From Kribbella sp. VKM Ac-2569 (lineage in GTDB: Bacteria; Actinomycetota; Actinomycetes; Propionibacteriales; Kribbellaceae), in contig NZ_SGXJ01000008.1 in NCBI RefSeq assembly GCF_004216905.1, positions 124,001 to 188,000 on the forward strand: DNA of 64,000 bases, written 5' to 3'. The position numbers and the translations under genes were made by a program. The notes below the pieces were generated by a model, which searched no databases, was not told the origin of the DNA, and saw only the letters and a list, made by a program, of their open reading frames with translations. Shown here one piece after another: positions 9,282-18,125 of the stretch (positions are counted from its first letter, which is position 1; each line of letters opens with the position of its first letter).

Positions 9282-10679
9282 GTGAGCCGAATGAGGACCA
9301 GTTCCGGAGCCGGCGAGCTCCTGGTCGAGCTGCAGCGCGACAGCGGCGTCCCGCTGCACCAGCAGCTCGAGAGCGGGATCCGGACCAGGATCCGCGCCGG
9401 ACTGCTGCGCGCCGAGACCGTCATGCCGTCGACGCGCGCCCTCGCGCACGACCTCGGCCTGTCCCGCGGCGTGGTCGTCGAGGCGTACCAGCAGCTCGTC
9501 GCGGAGGGGTACCTGATCAGCCGCGCCGGCGGATACACGCAGGTCGCCGACATTGCCGTGATCGAGGCGACGACCGCTCTGAGGCCCGATGCAGGTCCGC
9601 CACGGATCGACTTCCGCTACAGCCGTCCGGACGTCTCCGAGTTCCCCCGCGCCGCGTGGCTCCGATCGGTACGGCGGGTGCTCAACGAGACGCCGTACCG
9701 CAGCCTCGCCTACATCGACGGACGCGGCACGATCGAGCTCCGCACGGCCCTGTCCGACTATCTGAACAGGGTCCGCGGTACGGCGGCGCGCCCGGAGAAC
9801 ATGCTCATCTGCAACGGGTTCGCGCAGGGCTCGCGGCTACTGCTGCAGGTGCTGGCCGCACACGGACGCCGGCGGCTCGCGGTCGAGGACCCGTCCGACA
9901 ACGACCTGCGGGACGTCGCTCGAGCGGCCGGGCTCGAGGTGGTCGGCGTACCGATGCTGGAGACGGGCATCGACGTCAACGCGTTGGAGCGGTCGGGCGC
10001 GGACGTCGTACTCGTGACGGCTGCACATCAGTTCCCCACTGGAGCGGTGGCGTCGGCGGAAACGCGGGCGGCGCTGGTCGCGTGGGGCGGGCTGGTGATC
10101 GAGGATGACTACGACGCGGAGTACCGCTACGACCGGGAGCCGATCGGCGCGATGCAGGGGCTTGCGCCCGATCGTGTCGCGTACGCCGGGACCGCGAGCA
10201 AGACACTGGCCCCCGGGTTGCGGCTGGGCTGGCTGATCCTGCCGTCGTGGCTGGTCGAACCGATGGCACAGGCGAAGCTGATGGACGATCGAGGGTCGCC
10301 GGTGTTCGACCAGCTGGCGTTCGCGGACTTCGTGGCGCGGGGCGAGTTCGACCGGCACCTGCGGCGGATGCGGCCGCGGTACCGGACGCTACGGGACACG
10401 CTGGTCGAACGGTTGGCGGCGCGGCTGCCAGAGCTCGAGCCGGTCGGCATCTCGGCCGGACTGCACGTGATGACGTGGCTGCCGCCTGACCTCCGCGAGG
10501 ATGCGTTGCGCGACGCGGCGTTGCAGCGGGGGCTCGGCGTGTACGGGCTGGCGCCGTACTGGGTGTCTGGAGAAGGGCCTGCCGGGCTGGTGTTCGGGTA
10601 CGGGTCGCTGTCCCAGAAGGAAGTTGTCGAGGGCATCGAGTTGCTCGCGGACGTAGTCGCGACCGTCCGCGGACGATGA
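9282..10679 (+). CDS. MocR-type (GntR/aminotransferase) PLP-dependent transcriptional regulator
   Basis: Residues about 15-80 form a GntR winged helix (PLHQQLESGIRTRI, LGLSRGVVVEAYQQL). The rest is a type I aminotransferase fold with a Schiff-base lysine in AGTASKTLAPGLRLGW and EDDYDAEYRYD upstream. Length (465 aa) is normal for MocR/PdxR. These proteins sense PLP or amino-compound ligands and usually regulate a divergent gene, here the FAD oxidoreductase. GTG at 9282 is the start. Confidence 0.93.
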   Translation: MSRMRTSSGAGELLVELQRDSGVPLHQQLESGIRTRIRAGLLRAETVMPSTRALAHDLGLSRGVVVEAYQQLVAEGYLISRAGGYTQVADIAVIEATTALRPDAGPPRIDFRYSRPDVSEFPRAAWLRSVRRVLNETPYRSLAYIDGRGTIELRTALSDYLNRVRGTAARPENMLICNGFAQGSRLLLQVLAAHGRRRLAVEDPSDNDLRDVARAAGLEVVGVPMLETGIDVNALERSGADVVLVTAAHQFPTGAVASAETRAALVAWGGLVIEDDYDAEYRYDREPIGAMQGLAPDRVAYAGTASKTLAPGLRLGWLILPSWLVEPMAQAKLMDDRGSPVFDQLAFADFVARGEFDRHLRRMRPRYRTLRDTLVERLAARLPELEPVGISAGLHVMTWLPPDLREDALRDAALQRGLGVYGLAPYWVSGEGPAGLVFGYGSLSQKEVVEGIELLADVVATVRGR

Positions 10680-10731
10680 ATAACTATCCAGTTCATTGCA
10701 ATTCGATCCGGACGGTTCTAGGCTTGGTGGA

Positions 10732-11475
10732 GTGATCGCCGAAGCTCGCATGGACGCCCTGATGAACCAAGGCTGGCCCGCCGCACACAGCACCCAGCTG
10801 GACGGCTGGCTGGTCCGACACAACGCCGGAGTCACCCTGCGAGCCAACTCGGTGCTGCCCGCGAGTGCGCCGTTCGACCTCGACAGGGCCTTGGATTACG
10901 TGGAGAACCTGTACGTCGCCCACGACATCAGGCCGTCGTTCCAGGTGGGTCCGGCGGCGCAGCCCGGCGACCTCGACGAGTACCTGGCAGCCCGCGGCTA
11001 CGAACTCCGCAATCCGACGTTGGTGATGTGTGCGGAGGTTGCCGACGTTCTCGCGAAGCTGTCCGAGCCGCCCACCGCGGTGAATATTTCCACCGCGCCC
11101 GATGATGACTGGATGGACTTCTGGTGGGCCGTCGACGGCCGCGGCGGGTCCGCCGCACAGGCCGCTGCCCGGCAGATCCTCAACCGCAGTCGTGCGCTGT
11201 ACGCCGTGATCCCGTCCGGCTCGCCGATCCAGGCCATCGGCCGGCTCGCCCTGGTCGACGGCTGGGCCGGTCTCTACTGCCTCGCGGTCGATCCCGGCCA
11301 TCGCCGCCGAGGCCTCGCCCAGGCCGTCATCCACGGCTTGTTGCAGCGGGCAACAACCCTCGGTGTCACCCGTGTCTGGCTCCAGGTGGTCGAGTCCAAC
11401 ACCCCGGCCCGCGCTCTGTACGACCGCCTCGGCTTCCAGACCGCCTCGCGCTACCACTACCGCGTCCTGCCCTGA
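10732..11475 (+). CDS. GNAT family N-acetyltransferase
   Basis: The C-terminal GNAT core is clear: LYCLAVDPGHRRRGLAQAVI (motif A) and a final LYDRLGFQTASRYHYR. The N-terminal half resembles the degenerate first domain of tandem GNAT proteins (DGWLVRHNAGVTLRANSVLP). The start is uncertain: GTG 10732 and ATG 10750 are both possible, and an upstream TTG at 10696 is less likely. The substrate is unknown. The next gene on this strand, a hydrolase, starts 25 bp later. Confidence 0.85.
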   Translation: MIAEARMDALMNQGWPAAHSTQLDGWLVRHNAGVTLRANSVLPASAPFDLDRALDYVENLYVAHDIRPSFQVGPAAQPGDLDEYLAARGYELRNPTLVMCAEVADVLAKLSEPPTAVNISTAPDDDWMDFWWAVDGRGGSAAQAAARQILNRSRALYAVIPSGSPIQAIGRLALVDGWAGLYCLAVDPGHRRRGLAQAVIHGLLQRATTLGVTRVWLQVVESNTPARALYDRLGFQTASRYHYRVLP

Positions 11476-11500
11476 CAGATGGAGATCTAGGATCGCACTC

Positions 11501-12274
11501 GTGCTGACTCTCCCGGATCACCGGACCGGCCTGCTGCAACGCGGTACGAGCGGGCCGGCGGTGGTGCTGCTGCACTCGCTCGGCCTCGACAAACTCATGT
11601 GGGATCCAATCCTCGACCAGCTCGCCGTCGGCCGCCGGGTGTTCGCGTACGACCTCCGCGGTCACGGCGAGGCTGCCGGGTCGCCGCGCCCGTTCACGCT
11701 GCACGACACTGCGCGGGACCTGATCGCCGTACTCGACGAGCTCGAGCTGGTCACGGCGCATGTCGTCGGGCTTTCGTACGGCGGTGCGATCGCCCAGACA
11801 GCAGCGATCGAGTCACCCGGCCGGTTCGCCTCGATGTCACTTCTGGCGACGACCGACCGGGCGTTCCCCGACGTCTTCGAGCGGCGGGCCGTGTCGGCGG
11901 AGGCGGACGGTATGCGTACCCAGGTGGACGAGACGTTGACTCGGTGGTTCACACCTGCGGCCCTCGCGGACAACACGCTTGGCGTGCAGTACGCGCGGGA
12001 GTCCGTGCTCGCGCTGGATCCGGCCGACTGGGCGGCGGCGTGGCGGTCGATGAAGGAACTGGATGCCCAGGGCAAGCTTGCCCACTTCCCAGCGCCGGTG
12101 CTGGTGGTTGCCGGCGGAGCGGACGTGTCCGGGCCTACCGCCGTACTGCGACAGCTCGCGGACGGGATCGCCGGTGCGAGCTTCCGCGAGCTGCCTGGCG
12201 TACCGCATATGCAGACTCTGGAACATCCCGAGGAAGTGGCCGCTGTTCTTGACGAGTTCCTGCCTACAGCGTGA
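11501..12274 (+). CDS. Alpha/beta hydrolase, 3-oxoadipate enol-lactonase-like
   Basis: The 257-residue alpha/beta-hydrolase has VVLLHSLGLD (oxyanion loop), YDLRGHGEA, a nucleophile elbow GLSYGGAIAQ (Ser in GxSxG), and a late GVPHMQTLEHPEE that supplies the catalytic His. The overall pattern is closest to PcaD-like lactonases, but no beta-ketoadipate genes are near, so the substrate is open. GTG 11501 is chosen because upstream residues are a shadow of the GNAT gene. Its 3' end overlaps the convergent MBL gene by 11 bp. Confidence 0.88.
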   Translation: MLTLPDHRTGLLQRGTSGPAVVLLHSLGLDKLMWDPILDQLAVGRRVFAYDLRGHGEAAGSPRPFTLHDTARDLIAVLDELELVTAHVVGLSYGGAIAQTAAIESPGRFASMSLLATTDRAFPDVFERRAVSAEADGMRTQVDETLTRWFTPAALADNTLGVQYARESVLALDPADWAAAWRSMKELDAQGKLAHFPAPVLVVAGGADVSGPTAVLRQLADGIAGASFRELPGVPHMQTLEHPEEVAAVLDEFLPTA

Positions 12275-13196
12275 CCTGCTGCAGGTGATCGAGTACGACG
12301 AACTCGGCGCCGGTCTTCTCGACGGACGTGCGGAGCGGCGTCAGGTCGGTCCACGGGATGCCCGGGTCGTCGAGGGGCTTGTCGAAGTCGTCCCAGTGCG
12401 TGGCGATCACCTTCCGGACCGGCTTGATCGTCTGCAGCAGGCGGTCGGTGATGCCGGGCTCGCCGCCCGGAGCGGCCAGTACGACGTCGACCTGGAGGCC
12501 GCGCAGCGCATTCGGGTCGAAGTTCGCCGTACTGAGGCTGAGGATGCGCAGACCGCCGATCGTGACCACGAACGCGAGCGTGCCGCCCTCGACCAGGTCC
12601 TCGATCACTCGCGGGCGCGGCGGGACGTCGTACCGGTAGCCCGGGTACGCGTAGGTGTGCCGCTTGCCGCCGCAGGAGTGCAGCGACGGGAACACCTCGA
12701 TCGCGAAGCCCTCGAACGGCAGGTACTCGCCGCCGCGGACCGGTGACAGCAGGTCGTTCGGCGTCTTCATCGCGCGCAGCATGTTCGCGTGCGTCTCGGT
12801 GCAGAGCACTGTGGCCTGCGTCTTCTTCGCGACGTACGGTACGTCGGCCATGTGGTCGTAGTGGCCGTGGTGGACCAGGATCGCGTCGGCGGTGCTCAGG
12901 TGCCGGTCGATCACGTCGGGCTTGATCACCAGCTTCGTCTTCGGGTCGGCGCCCTCCGGGGTGAACGTCCCGGTGTGGAAGCGGGTCAGCCAAGGATCGG
13001 TCAGTACGACGCTCTTGCCGCACCGGATCTGCCACGCGTGCGTCCCGAACCAGGTCAGCTCCACCGGCTCTCGCGTCGACTGGCTCGTGGACGTGGTTGC
13101 CGCCTCGCTCTGGTTCTCGAGCCCGACCGCCCCGACCACACCCGCGGCACCGGCCGCCGCCGCGCCCGCCAGCATCCCTCTCCGACTCACCTTCAC
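12264..13196 (-). CDS. Secreted (Tat) MBL-fold metallo-hydrolase
   Basis: The N-terminus is a twin-arginine signal (KVSRRGMLAGAAAAGAAGVV), so it is probably exported folded. The metallo-beta-lactamase motif reads HHGHYDH, with the later metal ligands in SLHSCGG and THWDDFD. It resembles UlaG-like or NAPE-hydrolysing MBL proteins, judged by LTWFGTHAWQI and LTDPWL. Substrate unknown. The gene diverges from a LysR regulator 118 bp away, which may regulate it. Confidence 0.9.
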   Translation of the reverse strand: MKVSRRGMLAGAAAAGAAGVVGAVGLENQSEAATTSTSQSTREPVELTWFGTHAWQIRCGKSVVLTDPWLTRFHTGTFTPEGADPKTKLVIKPDVIDRHLSTADAILVHHGHYDHMADVPYVAKKTQATVLCTETHANMLRAMKTPNDLLSPVRGGEYLPFEGFAIEVFPSLHSCGGKRHTYAYPGYRYDVPPRPRVIEDLVEGGTLAFVVTIGGLRILSLSTANFDPNALRGLQVDVVLAAPGGEPGITDRLLQTIKPVRKVIATHWDDFDKPLDDPGIPWTDLTPLRTSVEKTGAEFVVLDHLQQVTL

Positions 13197-13246
13197 GCTG
13201 TCTCCTTCTCGTCGTCGCTGAGACCTCAGTCAAGGCGGGCTGGGGC

Positions 13247-13265
13247 GAGCATGTCGAATATGCTC
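13247..13265. promoter_or_regulatory. Inverted repeat, candidate LysR-family operator
   Basis: GAGCAT-N7-ATGCTC is a perfect 6-bp inverted repeat in the gap between the divergent MBL hydrolase and LysR genes. Its position, about 50 bp before the LysR start and the same distance from the MBL start, fits a shared control site for the pair. The link is inferred from position only. Confidence 0.4.
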
Positions 13266-13314
13266 TTGCGCATGGAGCGATTGGCTGGAGCTATCACCGC
13301 AGGTCAGTCACGTC

Positions 13315-14187
13315 ATGATCACTGAAAGGCACTTGCAGATCTTCATCGCGCTCGCCGAGGAGCAGCACTTCGGTGATGCGGCGCGGGCTGTCGGCATCAC
13401 CCAGCCGCCGCTGTCCCAGGGCCTGCGGCGCCTGGAGGCGCTGGTCGGCTCGAAGCTCTTCGAACGCGGCGCAGGTCGCGTCGAACTCACGCCCGCCGGC
13501 GTCGCGCTGCTGCCGTACGCACGGCGCGCGCTGACCTCGATCGAGGAGCTGCACCAGGCGGCCGTCGCGCGCGATCCGGAGGGTCCCGAGATCCGGCTCG
13601 GTCTGGCGCCCGAGGTCCCGCCGTCGGCAGGCGCGGCGGTGGCCGCGGCCTGCGGCTCGATGATTCCGGGCAGTCGAGTCACGGTGGTGACCGCGCCGAC
13701 GAGTTCGCTGGTCAATCAGGTCGGCACGGGCCGTTTGACGTTGGCCGCCGTACTGCATCCCGCCGTACTGGATGGTCTGGAGGCTGGGCCGGTATCGCTC
13801 CTGCCGACCTGGGCACTCGTGCCGGCAGCGACTGTCGACACCGAGGTCGTGGCGTTGCGGCAGCTGAAGGGGCTGCCGATCGCGGTGCGGCCGCGGGCCG
13901 AGGCACCGGCGGCGCGAGATCTGTTCCTGGACACGCTGGCGCTGCACCGGCCTGACGGTGGGACGGTCGTGGTGACGGACGAGCGCGCCGGACTCGCGAT
14001 GGCGGCCGCCGGCCAGGCGATCGTGGTGACCGCCGACCCGGCACTGATCGCACCGGGCGTCGGTCGGCATCGACTGGCCGACGATCCGCTGCCGTTGCGC
14101 CTCCGGCTCGTCTGGTCGAGGACGCGTACGCCGTTCCTCCGCCCGAACGACGTGATGGCTCAGCTCACGGAAGCGCTGGCATCGTGA
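13315..14187 (+). CDS. LysR family transcriptional regulator
   Basis: Residues 1-60 form the LysR winged HTH (RHLQIFIALAEEQHFGDAAR, ITQPPLSQGLRRLE), followed by a type 2 periplasmic-binding-like effector domain. Length is 290 aa, standard. Its TGA overlaps the GTG of the next gene (GTGA at 14184-14187), so the two are translationally coupled. This mirrors, but does not prove, an AmpR-AmpC-like pairing. Confidence 0.93.
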   Translation: MITERHLQIFIALAEEQHFGDAARAVGITQPPLSQGLRRLEALVGSKLFERGAGRVELTPAGVALLPYARRALTSIEELHQAAVARDPEGPEIRLGLAPEVPPSAGAAVAAACGSMIPGSRVTVVTAPTSSLVNQVGTGRLTLAAVLHPAVLDGLEAGPVSLLPTWALVPAATVDTEVVALRQLKGLPIAVRPRAEAPAARDLFLDTLALHRPDGGTVVVTDERAGLAMAAAGQAIVVTADPALIAPGVGRHRLADDPLPLRLRLVWSRTRTPFLRPNDVMAQLTEALAS

Positions 14188-15056
14188 ACGCCCGGATCCG
14201 TGGGATCTTCGAGGACGCCGGTGTCCGCGGCTGGTTGCACGCGGTCTCGCTCGACGAGCCCGAGGCGTCCGTCGAGCTGGACGCGGACGCCGTGGTCCCG
14301 CTGGCGTCGGTCTACAAGTTGCCGCTGCTCGCCGGGTTCTGCCGGCTGGTGGATTTGGGCGAGCTCGATCCGCGCGAGCGGGTGACGCTCGAGCCGTCGG
14401 CGCGGACCGCCGGACCGACCGGGCTGTCCGCGTTCGCGGATCCGGTGACGGTGTCGCTGCGTGATCTGGCCCTGTCGATGGCGACGGTGTCGGACAACGC
14501 GTCAGCCGATGCGCTGCTGGACATCGTCGGGCTGCGCCGGCTCGCGCAAATCCTGGAGTCATTCGGACTGCGCCGCACCTGGGTTCGTCGCGGTACGGCG
14601 GCCAACCTGCGTGACCTGCAGCGCCGTACGGGTGCCGACGATGCGGACGCGGCCCTCGCCGTACTCGCGGACAACGACCGGACCGATCCGGTCGGCGTGT
14701 ACGAGGCGGCGAACGGGTCAGCGGCCAGTGCTCGCGACCTGACCCTGTTGCTGCGGCGGTTGTGGGCGGGGGAGTTGCTCTCGGCCGAGCAGACCGAGTT
14801 CGTCAAGACGACGATGCACCGGCAGATCTTCCTGCACCGACTGGCGTCCGGCTTCCCGCACGACGGCGTACGCGTCGCGGGGAAGACCGGAACGTTCGGC
14901 GCGTTGCGGCACGAGGCCGGCGTGGTCACCCTGCCCGGCGGGGCGGCGTTCGCGATCGCGGTCCTCACGCTCGCCGCCCGCGGCGACCTCCGCCAGCCCC
15001 GCGTCGACGCCGCCATCGGCGAGGCCGCTCGGGTGGCGGTCGACGTACTGCGTTAG
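14184..15056 (+). CDS. Serine hydrolase of class A beta-lactamase fold, no signal peptide
   Basis: The 290-residue protein shows all three penicillin-interacting motifs: SVYK (SxxK, about residues 43-46), SDN, and KTG near residue 233. This is the class A beta-lactamase-like PF13354 fold. There is no signal peptide, which is unusual for a true beta-lactamase, so it may be a cytoplasmic esterase/amidase or a resistance protein of other specificity. The Glu-166 region was not assigned with confidence. It is coupled to the LysR gene by a 4-bp overlap and converges on the RidA gene. Confidence 0.85.
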   Translation: MNARIRGIFEDAGVRGWLHAVSLDEPEASVELDADAVVPLASVYKLPLLAGFCRLVDLGELDPRERVTLEPSARTAGPTGLSAFADPVTVSLRDLALSMATVSDNASADALLDIVGLRRLAQILESFGLRRTWVRRGTAANLRDLQRRTGADDADAALAVLADNDRTDPVGVYEAANGSAASARDLTLLLRRLWAGELLSAEQTEFVKTTMHRQIFLHRLASGFPHDGVRVAGKTGTFGALRHEAGVVTLPGGAAFAIAVLTLAARGDLRQPRVDAAIGEAARVAVDVLR

Positions 15057-15439
15057 ATGATCGCGAAGGCCTCGATCTCGATCAGGGCCAGCGGGCTGAA
15101 CAGTGACGCCACCTGCACCGCCGAACTCGCGGGCTTGAGGCCGGTGATGTACTTGTCGCGGACTACGCGGATCTCCGGCAGGTGGGTGATGTCGGTGACG
15201 AAGTACGTCAGTTTCACGATGTTCGAGAACGTCGCGCCGACCGATGCCAGGCAGCGCTCCAGGTTCGCGAACACCTGCTCTGTCTGCACCGTCGGATCAT
15301 CTCGGCCGACGAACTCCCCGTTCACGTCCAGCGCCACCTGCCCGGAGATGGCCACCCATTGGCCAGATCCGGTCACCACGTGGCTGTACCCGTTGCCCGG
15401 CGCAACGCCAATCACGCGTGGATACTCCAACTCGCTCAC
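15053..15439 (-). CDS. RidA family protein (YjgF/YER057c/UK114)
   Basis: A 128-residue protein with the RidA fold pattern: VAISGQVALDVNGEFVG, FANLERCLASVGATFSNIVK, and a C-terminal LIEIEAFAII. The usual family Arg in the active-site P-x-R-S/T segment is not clear, here read as LKPASSAVQVASLF, so canonical enamine deaminase activity is uncertain. It is divergent from the LacI-type regulator with a palindromic operator between them, and may belong to its regulon. Confidence 0.9.
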   Translation of the reverse strand: MSELEYPRVIGVAPGNGYSHVVTGSGQWVAISGQVALDVNGEFVGRDDPTVQTEQVFANLERCLASVGATFSNIVKLTYFVTDITHLPEIRVVRDKYITGLKPASSAVQVASLFSPLALIEIEAFAII

Positions 15440-15487
15440 CAGCTCCTCTGTCGACGTGTTGTCTCATCCGACCACACCGAGGGTTGA

Positions 15488-15499
15488 GAAACCGGTTTC
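15488..15499. promoter_or_regulatory. Perfect LacI-type palindromic operator
   Basis: GAAACCGGTTTC is a perfect 12-bp palindrome with the central CG typical of LacI/GalR-family operators. It sits 21 bp before the GTG of the LacI-type gene and about 50 bp before the divergent RidA start. Autoregulation and control of RidA are inferred from this position. Confidence 0.65.
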
Positions 15500-15519
15500 C
15501 ATCGAGAGAGGATACGGGG

Positions 15520-17376
15520 GTGGGCCGGACACCGAAGGACTCGATCACGATTGCCGACGTCGCGCGCGCGGCGGAGGTGTCGCGGGCGACCGTGTCCCGG
15601 GTGATGAACGGGCGTCTCAGTGTCGCACCGGAGATCGTCGCCCGGGTGCGCGCCGCGGCGGAGCGGCTCAACTACCGGCCGAGCGACCTGGCCCGCAGCC
15701 TGTCGCTGGGCCGGACGAACATGGTCGCGCTGGTCGTCCCGGACCTCGGCAACCCGCTGTTCCAGCAGATCCTGCGCGGCATCACGAACGCGTCCGCGGC
15801 GGCCGGGTACAAGGTGCTGGTCGCCGAGACCGACGAGGACCCGAAGGCCGAGGCGGCGATCGCGATCGAGGCCCGGCGCCGCTGCGACGCGCTGATCATG
15901 GTCTCGCCGCGGATCGACGAGGAGCGCCTGCTCGAACTTCTGCCGCAGGTGCAGCCGGTGATCCTCGTCAACCGTCAGGGGCCGGCGGAAGTAGCGTCGG
16001 TGGTGGTCGACTACGGCCGCGCCGTACGGATCGTCGTCGATCACCTGGTCGGCCTCGGACACCGGCGGCTCGCGTTCCTGTCCGGCCCGGCGGCGAGCGC
16101 GTCCAACGTGATGCGGCTGCAGGCGCTCGCGGTTGCCGAGCGGGAGATCCCGGGGCTGGAGCTCGTCCGGCTCGAGTGCGGCTGGTCGATCGAGGACGGG
16201 TACGCCGCGGTGGAGCGGGTGCTCGAAGCGCAGGTCACCGCGGTCGTCGCGTTCAACGATCTGGTGGCGTTCGGGTTGCTGGCGCGGCTCAACGAGGTCG
16301 GGGTCGCCGTACCGGCTGATCTGTCGGTGACCGGGATGGACGACATCGGGCTCGCGCGGTTCGCCGTACCGTCACTGACGACCGTTCGGGTGCCGCAGAA
16401 GGACCTCGGTGAGCTTGCGTGGCAGCGGTTGCACGCGTCGATCACGGGGCCTTCAGACGAGGTGGGCGGCGTACCGGAGCTGCGGCTGGCGGTGCGGGCG
16501 AGCACGGGTCCGGTGCCGCAGGAGCCGCGCTCCAACGCGTCAGCTGATCAGGTCGGGTGGCAGCAGCAGGGGGACATCTTCGCGCTCGGGAGTTCGGCGG
16601 GGCTGCTGGCGCGGTACGAGTTCGGACGGCGGATGCCGCAGGTCCACGCACCGCGGCCCTACCTGCACCCGGTCCGGACGCTCGGCGGGCACCCGCTGAC
16701 CGAGGTCAGTCCGGTCGACCATCGGCATCACTACGGCGTCTCGCTCGCCGTCGCGCAGGTCAACGGCACGTCGCACTGGGGCGGCCGGACCTACGTCCGC
16801 GGCCAAGGCCCGACCCTCCTCACGAACCACGGCCAGCAACGCAGCCGCGGCGTCACCGTCAACGACCGCGAGCTGGTCGACGACATCACCTGGTACGACG
16901 AGCAAGGCCGCCCGCAACTCGTCGAACGCCGCCGCCTCACCGGCGACCTCGCCTTCGGTGGCTGGCGACTCGACTGGCGCAGCGTCCTCACTGCCCGCTA
17001 CGGATCAATCCGGATCGATAGCCCGGCCACATCGGGCCGGGCCGGGGCAGGGTACGGCGGTCTCTTCTGGCGACTGCCTGCTGCGGAGACGACTGTCCTG
17101 AGTGCCGACGGAGACGGGCTGGATGCCGCGTTCGGCTCGTGTAGTCCGTGGCTCGCGTTCGTCCAAGGCGATGTCAGCCTGCTGTTGCTGCAGCCGGATC
17201 AGGTGTGGCCGTGGTTCGTGCGATCCGGTGAGTACGTCGGCGCTTGCCCGGCGCTCGCGTGGGAGCAGCCGTTGGTGCTGCAACCCAACCAGGACCTGAC
17301 GTTGTCCCTCACCGCGCTCCTGCTGGACCGGGCGGTGGACGCGGCGGAGGCTAAAAGGTTGGCAGGCCAGTTGTAG
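15520..17376 (+). CDS. LacI family regulator with C-terminal PmoA-like (DUF6807) domain
   Basis: Residues about 8-60 form the LacI HTH (ITIADVARAAEVSRATVSRV), and residues 65-335 the sugar-binding-protein-like effector domain (VVPDLGNPLFQQILRGI, VTGMDDIGLARFAVPSLTTV). An additional domain of about 270 residues follows, with the PmoA/DUF6807 signature (YLHPVRTLGGHPLTEVSP, DHRHHYGVSLAVAQVNG). In many genomes this domain is a separate protein in sugar-catabolic clusters. The fusion gives 618 residues against about 340 for a plain LacI. GTG 15520 is chosen because the operator lies just upstream. Its 3' end overlaps thiG by 26 bp on the opposite strand. Confidence 0.9.
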   Translation: MGRTPKDSITIADVARAAEVSRATVSRVMNGRLSVAPEIVARVRAAAERLNYRPSDLARSLSLGRTNMVALVVPDLGNPLFQQILRGITNASAAAGYKVLVAETDEDPKAEAAIAIEARRRCDALIMVSPRIDEERLLELLPQVQPVILVNRQGPAEVASVVVDYGRAVRIVVDHLVGLGHRRLAFLSGPAASASNVMRLQALAVAEREIPGLELVRLECGWSIEDGYAAVERVLEAQVTAVVAFNDLVAFGLLARLNEVGVAVPADLSVTGMDDIGLARFAVPSLTTVRVPQKDLGELAWQRLHASITGPSDEVGGVPELRLAVRASTGPVPQEPRSNASADQVGWQQQGDIFALGSSAGLLARYEFGRRMPQVHAPRPYLHPVRTLGGHPLTEVSPVDHRHHYGVSLAVAQVNGTSHWGGRTYVRGQGPTLLTNHGQQRSRGVTVNDRELVDDITWYDEQGRPQLVERRRLTGDLAFGGWRLDWRSVLTARYGSIRIDSPATSGRAGAGYGGLFWRLPAAETTVLSADGDGLDAAFGSCSPWLAFVQGDVSLLLLQPDQVWPWFVRSGEYVGACPALAWEQPLVLQPNQDLTLSLTALLLDRAVDAAEAKRLAGQL

Positions 17377-18124
17377 GCGACGACGCCAGCGCCGACTGCC
17401 ATCTCTTCGGCACGCGGCCGGCGAGGCGTGCGCTCCGGCCGGCGGAGACGGCGTCGCGCATCGCGGCGGCCATCAAAGCGGGCTTCTCCGCACGGGTCAC
17501 CGGAGTCGCGAGCATGACCGCGTCGCAGCCGAGTTCCATCGCCAGCGCGGCGTCGCTCGCCGTACCGATGCCGGCATCCACGATCACCGGGACGTTCGCC
17601 GCCTCGGCGATCAGCGCGATGTTGTGCGGGTTGCGGATACCGAGCGCCGAACCGATGGGTGCGGCCAACGGCATGACGGCCGCGCAACCGGACTGCTCGA
17701 GGCGACGGGCGAGGATCGGGTCGTCGTTCGTGTACGGCAGCACGGTGAAACCGTCGGCCACCAAGGCCTCCACGGCATCGAGCAGCTCGAACGGGTCCGG
17801 TAGCAACAGGTGGTCGTCGGCAACGACCTCGACCTTGATCAGGTCGGTCCCGAGCGCCTCGCGGGCCAGCTTCGCGGTCAGCACGGCCTCGGCCGCGGTG
17901 TGGCAGCCGGCCGTGTTCGGCAGTACGTCGATGTTGTGCTTCTTCAGTACGTCGAGCACCGAGCCCTCATGACCCGTGCCGAGCCGGCGCATCGCGACCG
18001 TGGTGAGTTGGGTGCCAGAGGCAATCAATGCCTCCTCCATCACTTCCAGGTTGGCCGAACCGCCGGTCCCCATGATCAGCCGCGACGTGTACGTGCGCCC
18101 GCCGAGCTCCAGTGGATCATCCAT
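17351..18124 (-). CDS. thiG: Thiazole synthase ThiG
   Basis: The 257-residue TIM-barrel protein has the ThiG pattern LIMGTGGSAN, VLPNTAGCHTAAEAV, KVEVVADDHLLLPDP (with the Schiff-base lysine region) and VIVDAGIGTASDAA. It makes the thiazole phosphate of thiamine from deoxyxylulose phosphate, dehydroglycine and ThiS-thiocarboxylate. It follows thiS by one base on the same strand and lies under the TPP riboswitch. The thiO and thiE genes are not adjacent. Confidence 0.97.
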   Translation of the reverse strand: MDDPLELGGRTYTSRLIMGTGGSANLEVMEEALIASGTQLTTVAMRRLGTGHEGSVLDVLKKHNIDVLPNTAGCHTAAEAVLTAKLAREALGTDLIKVEVVADDHLLLPDPFELLDAVEALVADGFTVLPYTNDDPILARRLEQSGCAAVMPLAAPIGSALGIRNPHNIALIAEAANVPVIVDAGIGTASDAALAMELGCDAVMLATPVTRAEKPALMAAAMRDAVSAGRSARLAGRVPKRWQSALASSPTTGLPTF

Positions 18125-18125
18125 G

